The position numbers were made by a program, and so were the translations under genes. Below are positions 30,659-33,425 of a stretch of DNA of 33,425 bases, in pieces. This stretch comes from a virus: IMG/VR virus record IMGVR_UViG_3300013101_000046, positions 1-33,425 of that record; one strand, 5' to 3'. Position 1 is the first letter of the stretch. Each line of letters begins with the position of its first letter. The notes below the pieces were generated by a model. That model made no database searches. It was not told where the DNA came from and saw only the letters and a list, made by a program, of their open reading frames with translations.

Positions 30659-31150
30659 ATGACTAAAAAAGCAGCAAAAGCAAAAACAACAGCGGTAAGT
30701 GTAGGTAAACAATTTACACAAGACTGCATACCAGAAATGTTAGAAAAAGTAAATGCTCAAATAGCAGCATTAACTAAAGTAGGAAATGAAGACAGACCTA
30801 CTACTAAAGGAACTATTTTTCCTGATGCAAATGAAATATGTAATATCAATGATGTAGCAAGTCTTATTCATGTCCACGCATCTATAGGAATTAGAGAAAA
30901 AGCGTATAATGCTTCAGTTAAAAAATTAGGATTAAATATTAAAGTTCCTCCATTTGCTATAAGCGGTCATTCTTCTAAAATGTGGGAAGATGATATTAAA
31001 GAACAACTTATGGTTGTTATCCACAGCAAAAAGGTAGCTACTCTTAATAAAATTAAAGAAAAATTAGAAGCTAGAAGATCTGAAGAACAAAAATTATCAG
31101 ATAGTCTTCATGAGATTAATGATCTTATGGATGAAGCTAATGAATTTTAA
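30659..31150 (+). CDS. 163-residue helical protein with basic N-terminus
   Basis: Starts MTKKAAKAKTTAVSVGKQFT, so the first 17 residues are Lys/Ala-rich and could bind DNA or RNA. Residues about 25-110 are mixed, with an IHVHASIGIREKAY stretch and a KVPPFAISGHSSKMWED segment, and the C-terminal 50 are a coiled coil (KKVATLNKIKEKLEARRSEE). It has no membrane segment. It follows the paralogue trio by 18 bases. Function unknown. Confidence 0.68.
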   Translation: MTKKAAKAKTTAVSVGKQFTQDCIPEMLEKVNAQIAALTKVGNEDRPTTKGTIFPDANEICNINDVASLIHVHASIGIREKAYNASVKKLGLNIKVPPFAISGHSSKMWEDDIKEQLMVVIHSKKVATLNKIKEKLEARRSEEQKLSDSLHEINDLMDEANEF

Positions 31151-31168
31151 TTAATGTATAAGATACCG

Positions 31169-31229
31169 GCAGTAGGTGTATTATCGTAATATTAATTTAT
31201 TAGCTTTTTTTATATCAAAATCCTACTGC
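31169..31229 (+). repeat. 8-bp inverted repeat at the left boundary of the array region
   Basis: GCAGTAGG (31169-31176) and CCTACTGC (31222-31229) are perfect inverted repeats separated by 45 A+T-rich bases that include a T7 run. They lie between the 163-residue gene and a strong terminator. Possible RNA hairpin or recombination-associated site; the function is unknown. Confidence 0.5.
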
Positions 31230-31234
31230 AGAAG

Positions 31235-31264
31235 AAAACGAATAGCTAAGTTGCTATTCGTTTT
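31235..31264 (+). terminator. Terminator before the cassette array
   Basis: A perfect 12-bp stem AAAACGAATAGC / GCTATTCGTTTT with loop TAAGTT. It ends rightward transcription before the first array junction at 31305, so the array genes need a promoter beyond this point. Confidence 0.88.
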
Positions 31265-31304
31265 ATATAGAGCCGATTTAGATAGATTATAATATTCTAA
31301 TGAA

Positions 31305-31433
31305 GCCTAACGTTGAATATAAGAATAGTAGGCGATTTAGAACGCTGAACTTCACAAACAGAACGGAGTTAATTAAATGATTATAAACTACCTACACGCA
31401 GAAAACGCCTATTATTTTTATATATTGTTAGGC
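31305..31433 (+). repeat. attC-like junction 0 (left end of array)
   Basis: Ends are GCCTAAC (31305-31311) and GTTAGGC (31427-31433); adding flanking AA/TT gives a perfect 9-bp inverted pair. An inner pair of 18-base arms (31317-31334 and 31406-31423) matches at 16 of 18 positions, the other two being G-T wobbles. At 129 bp it is like large attC sites such as VCR. GTTAGGC fits the integron core GTTRRRY. Confidence 0.6.
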
Positions 31434-31732
31434 TTTCGTTTTGTGTAGTGGGATAAAAACAATATTATGAGTAAAAATAAAGAAATTGTAACTGTTGGTA
31501 CTTGGGAATATGATATAAAATTAGGGAAAGCAATTAAGACAAAGACAGAAGATTGGTCTAAATCGAAAGCAGATTACGTATTTGATAGAAACATAACCAA
31601 ACCTAAAATTGTTGATGAGAACCAACATTTAAGAAACTTATTAAATATGTAAATAGTGTGTGTGTGTTGGCAAATGAAGCCTAACGGCTTGGCTATGAAG
31701 CGTTGAGGAACGAAATGATTTTATAGCCTGTG
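31428..31732 (+). mobile_element. Cassette A (integron-like gene cassette)
   Basis: Bounded by GTTAGGCTT upstream (31427-31435) and AAGCCTAAC downstream (31677-31685), a perfect 9-bp inverted pair specific to this cassette. It contains one ORF (31467-31652). The boundaries assume cleavage between G and TT of each core, as in integron cassettes. Confidence 0.55.
31467..31652 (+). CDS. Cassette A protein, 61 residues
   Basis: Starts MSKNKEIVTVGTWEYDIKLG, ends HLRNLLNM. It has an N-terminal strand pair (EIVTVGTWEYDIKLG), then a basic, Ser/Lys-rich region and a short helix. It has no membrane segment and no recognised domain. It is the only ORF of cassette A and ends 26 bases before the downstream inverse core. 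A gene of this size in one orientation is typical of integron cassettes. Confidence 0.55.
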   Translation: MSKNKEIVTVGTWEYDIKLGKAIKTKTEDWSKSKADYVFDRNITKPKIVDENQHLRNLLNM

Positions 31733-31738
31733 TTATGT
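31679..31738 (+). repeat. attC-like junction 1 (A/B)
   Basis: A 60-bp site with inverse core GCCTAAC (31679-31685), inner arms GGCTAT (31691-31696) and ATAGCC (31723-31728), and core GTTATGT (31732-31738). This order (R'', L'', L', R') and length match a classical attC. The core has T in place of the second R of GTTRRRY. Confidence 0.6.
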
Positions 31739-32176
31739 ACTGGCACGGGTTATTAACTAAAAACTTTAAATAAAATGGATTTAAGAATTGAAACAATATT
31801 TGAGGAACAAATGAAAGGAGATACATCTTTTCAAGAAAGAGAAAGCGGTTTAAGCCTGTTATTTGGTGGAACTAAATACAACAAACACGAAATGCGTGAA
31901 ACTTGGGATAGTGGTATAAAATTAGGTATTGAGATAGGCTTGAATAGAGCGAGTTTAGAAGGGCAAAGAATTGAATTAAACCATAATACACCCGAAAGAA
32001 AGAATAAAGAGTTTCTTGAAAAGTTTTACAAACTCGCAGAAGAGTATAAATGTGCAATACAGTATCATCCGCAAATAGGGATGGTTGTTTTAGACCGAGA
32101 ATATTAGTGATTGTACATAACGGAAAGTATAAGATTGCGTTGTGTAACGCAGTGAAACAATGAATTTTATACCGTG
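31733..32176 (+). mobile_element. Cassette B
   Basis: Bounded by GTTATGTAC (31732-31740) and GTACATAAC (32113-32121), a perfect 9-bp inverted pair. After a two-base interruption the repeat resumes weakly (CAC against GTG), extending the arms. It carries one ORF at 31775-32107. Confidence 0.55.
31775..32107 (+). CDS. Cassette B protein, 110 residues
   Basis: Starts MDLRIETIFEEQMKGDTSFQ and ends IGMVVLDREY. It is acidic and helical, with a Lys/Glu-rich middle (NTPERKNKEFLEKFYKLAEE) and a terminal strand. There is no membrane segment and no recognised motif. It ends 7 bases before the inverse core, as in compact cassettes. The stretch between the upstream core and the ATG resembles that of cassettes C and D (ACTG, CACGG, then A-rich). 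Confidence 0.6.
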   Translation: MDLRIETIFEEQMKGDTSFQERESGLSLLFGGTKYNKHEMRETWDSGIKLGIEIGLNRASLEGQRIELNHNTPERKNKEFLEKFYKLAEEYKCAIQYHPQIGMVVLDREY

Positions 32177-32182
32177 TTATCT
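32115..32182 (+). repeat. attC-like junction 2 (B/C)
   Basis: A 68-bp site: inverse core ACATAAC (32115-32121), inner arms GTATAA (32127-32132) and TTATAC (32167-32172), a GCGTT / AACGC hairpin (32137-32150) between them, and core GTTATCT (32176-32182). The same layout as junctions 1 and 3. Confidence 0.6.
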
Positions 32183-32450
32183 ACTGCACGGTTAATAAAA
32201 CTTAAAATCAAATAGTATGAAACTAAAATATAATATGTGGAAATGGTATAATTGGAGATGGTTATTTCTAACATTAACGACTTGGTATAGTGCTGTTGAA
32301 CACAAACAAAATACACCTGATTTGCTTCTTGTGATTTTATTCTTTGAAGTAATTTTTAAAATATCTATAATATTCACTTTGGTAGTGTTGTAGATAACGG
32401 TTAATATAAGAAGCGTATGGAGTGCAACGGAATATGATTTTTATATAATG
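32177..32450 (+). mobile_element. Cassette C
   Basis: Bounded by GTTATCTAC (32176-32184) and GTAGATAAC (32390-32398), a perfect 9-bp inverted pair. The inverse core overlaps the stop codon of its ORF (TAG at 32391-32393). One ORF (32217-32393). Confidence 0.55.
32217..32393 (+). CDS. Cassette C membrane protein, 58 residues
   Basis: A 58-residue frame starting MKLKYNMWKWYNWRWLFLTL. It is rich in aromatic residues at the start, with a membrane segment at about 36-56 (LLLVILFFEVIFKISIIFTL) and perhaps a weaker one at 13-25, and it ends LVVL. It could be a small toxin- or immunity-like membrane protein, which is frequent among integron cassettes, but there is no direct evidence. The TAG stop sits in the cassette's inverse core, so gene and recombination site overlap. 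Confidence 0.52.
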   Translation: MKLKYNMWKWYNWRWLFLTLTTWYSAVEHKQNTPDLLLVILFFEVIFKISIIFTLVVL

Positions 32451-32456
32451 TTGTAC
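32392..32456 (+). repeat. attC-like junction 3 (C/D)
   Basis: A 65-bp site: inverse core AGATAAC (32392-32398), inner arms ATATAA (32404-32409) and TTATAT (32441-32446), core GTTGTAC (32450-32456). The middle contains GAAGCGTATGGAGTGCAACG, related to junctions 1 and 2 (a GCGT...AACG pattern). Confidence 0.6.
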
Positions 32457-32946
32457 ACTGTGCGGTAATTAACACTAAAATTAAAATAAGATGGCATTAA
32501 CAGATACAGCCGAATACTGGCAAGATGTAAAAAACAGACCAATTAAACACGTATTTACCCATATAAAAGGTAAGGATTGCGGACACTACCACGTTGTAGA
32601 AAGTGACGAACTTAATTCAATAGATTGTTTTGCCTGTAAGAAAATTATAGAAAGTGACAATGAATTAAAGTTACAACTTGAAAAGAATAATGGTAAAAGA
32701 CAGAGAAAATTAGAAGCCAAACGAAAGAACAAAAAAGGCTACAAAATTGATTCTATTATAAAGTTCGGGAAGTTTCAAGGGCAAAATAAATCTATTGAAT
32801 GGTTGATAAACAACGAGCCATCTTATTTTAATTGGCTTGAAGATAAAATATTACTCCATTCAGAGGTAGATAGATATTTAGAAGCACGAAAGTAGCATTG
32901 TGTACAACGCCAAACTATGGCACGTTTTAATGTGCTTTAGCGACCG
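32451..32946 (+). mobile_element. Cassette D
   Basis: Bounded by GTTGTACAC (32450-32458) and GTGTACAAC (32900-32908), a perfect 9-bp inverted pair, and weakly extended after two bases (TGC against GCA). It contains the ExoX-C-like ORF 32491-32895. Confidence 0.55.
32491..32895 (+). CDS. Cassette D protein: zinc site plus ExoX-C-like domain
   Basis: A 134-residue protein starting MALTDTAEYWQDVKNRPIKH. Residues 28-50 carry possible zinc ligands (Cys30, His32, His34, Cys46, Cys49). A basic helix (KRQRKLEAKRKNKKG) follows. Residues 87-116 (SIIKFGKFQGQNKSIEWLIN then a YFNWL motif) match the FGKYKGK...YLxWL pattern of the small domain found at the C-terminus of exodeoxyribonuclease X and in stand-alone phage and bacterial proteins. 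It likely binds nucleic acid. No nuclease active site is present. The stop lies 6 bases before the inverse core. Confidence 0.65.
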   Translation: MALTDTAEYWQDVKNRPIKHVFTHIKGKDCGHYHVVESDELNSIDCFACKKIIESDNELKLQLEKNNGKRQRKLEAKRKNKKGYKIDSIIKFGKFQGQNKSIEWLINNEPSYFNWLEDKILLHSEVDRYLEARK

Positions 32947-32952
32947 TTATGC
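32902..32952 (+). repeat. attC-like junction 4 (right end of array)
   Basis: A 51-bp site: inverse core GTACAAC (32902-32908), inner arms GCAC / GTGC (32920-32923, 32932-32935) around loop GTTTTAAT, and core GTTATGC (32946-32952). A second hairpin ATGCAAC / GTTGCAT with the same loop GTTTTAAT overlaps the core end (32949-32970). No matching GCATAAC lies downstream, so this is the right limit of the array. Confidence 0.55.
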
Positions 32953-32983
32953 AACGTTTTAATGTTGCATCAAAATAATAAAT

Positions 32984-33003
32984 AAGAAGCTTAATTGCTT
33001 CTT
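32984..33003 (+). terminator. Hairpin after the array
   Basis: AAGAAGC / GCTTCTT with loop TTAATT and an A+T-rich surround, followed by GTTTATT. It probably ends transcription of the cassette genes. Confidence 0.65.
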
Positions 33004-33028
33004 GTTTATTAATTAAAACTTAGAAATT

Positions 33029-33181
33029 ATGGCGTCAACAGCAAATTCTGATGAAGGATCACAGGTCATACATGTATCTTAAAGATTAAAAATGCTCTTA
33101 TCCAAGCAGGTATCATTGCAAGAGATGATAAGCGGAACGTGTGCAAGCGGCTCCCAAGGGTTGCAACCTTGTAAGAGTACT
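33029..33181 (+). pseudogene. Possible frameshifted small gene
   Basis: An ATG at 33029 opens 17 codons (MASTANSDEGSQVIHVS) and stops at 33082. Another frame, open from about 33055 to 33166, reads ITGHTCILKIKNALIQAGII then RDDKRNVCKRLPRVATL, a plausible basic protein with no ATG of its own. Joining the two needs a frame change near 33055-33070. It could be a decayed gene, a sequence error or chance. A third frame from 33092 (32 codons) is less protein-like. Confidence 0.3.
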
Positions 33182-33201
33182 ATTAACTAACACTATTGAT
33201 T

Positions 33202-33425
33202 ATGAACAAATATTATATAACATTCGGGCAGAAACATGCTCACAGAGTTAATGGTTACACTTTTGATAAAGATAGTGTTGGTATCATTAAAGCAAACGAT
33301 GAAGAGAAAGCCCGGAACATAGCCTTTGAGTTATTCGGAGGCGAGTTCTTCACTACATATCCTGAAAGTTCTTGGGATGAAGATGAGCAAATGCAATTCT
33401 TCCCAAGAGGATATTTACCTGTAAA
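33202..33425 (+). CDS. Phage hypothetical protein, cut at the window edge
   Basis: Starts MNKYYITFGQKHAHRVNGYT and is open to the end of the window (at least 74 codons), with a mixed alpha/beta pattern: an N-terminal strand YYITFG, a helix around residues 37-50 (DEEKARNIAFELFG) and FFPRGYLP near the end. I recall similar small phage proteins (YYITFG ... FPRG), all of unknown function. This supports the right-hand edge still being phage DNA, so the cassette array is embedded in the phage rather than at its end. Confidence 0.7.
   Translation, partial: MNKYYITFGQKHAHRVNGYTFDKDSVGIIKANDEEKARNIAFELFGGEFFTTYPESSWDEDEQMQFFPRGYLPV

Noticed and set aside
31872-32057. Minus-strand ORFs in the cassettes (also 31641-31826, 32192-32377)
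   Set aside because: They are antisense to the cassette genes or run across junction sites, and have shadow composition.
31300-32952. Insertion sequence or MITE explanation for the cassette repeats
   Set aside because: No transposase and no target-site duplication; inverted repeats differ per gene, whereas one element would carry the same ends everywhere.
31300-33000. CRISPR array
   Set aside because: The repeats differ from junction to junction, flank genes, and have no regular 30-40 base spacers.

Overview
The window looks like about 33 kb of a crAss-like bacteriophage (Crassvirales) infecting a member of the Bacteroidota. Evidence: a minus-strand late block with a large-terminase, portal, acidic scaffold-like protein and major-capsid series; an IHF/HU-type subunit and a RecB-like nuclease next to the terminase; a fibre N-terminus of the kind seen in flavobacterial phages; strong A+T bias; and few Shine-Dalgarno sites. 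These family calls come from reading the proteins, not from database searches.

Layout. 1-21.9 kb, minus strand: the late block. In transcription order it has fibre/appendage genes (about 21.9-16.3 kb: a PKD plus leucine-rich-repeat fibre and a beta-helix spike), membrane and lysis genes (about 16.3-15.0 kb, including a holin), small tail or appendage genes, a terminator, an M15 peptidase, a winged-helix protein, an IHF-like protein, two Cys-rich zinc proteins, a RecB-like nuclease, terminase, portal, scaffold candidate and major capsid protein, a second terminator, then head-tail connector candidates running off the left edge. 22.1-25.9 kb, minus strand: a PD-(D/E)XK nuclease, three tRNAs (Gln-TTG, Cys-GCA, Pro-TGG), and a run of small genes including an HEXXH protein. 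25.94-26.26 kb: a divergent intergenic region with GC-rich patches, the likely control or origin region. 26.26-33.4 kb, plus strand: many very small, mostly unrecognised genes, probably early or accessory.

Two parts of the plus-strand arm stand out. From 26.2 to 27.9 kb, tiny genes follow a repeated AAACCCA leader box and several end in a hairpin terminator that contains the stop codon, so each looks like a separate transcription unit. From 31.3 to 32.95 kb, four genes in the same orientation form an array of integron-like cassettes. Each gene is bracketed by its own perfect 9-bp inverted repeat (GTTnnnnnn upstream, nnnnnnAAC downstream), and the junctions are 51-129 bp with inner complementary arms. 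That is the architecture expected of attC-delimited cassettes, here inside a phage and with no integrase in the window.

How it fits together: the right arm probably supplies early takeover and accessory functions, the 22-26 kb block gives nucleic-acid functions and tRNAs, and the long leftward block makes, packages and releases virions.
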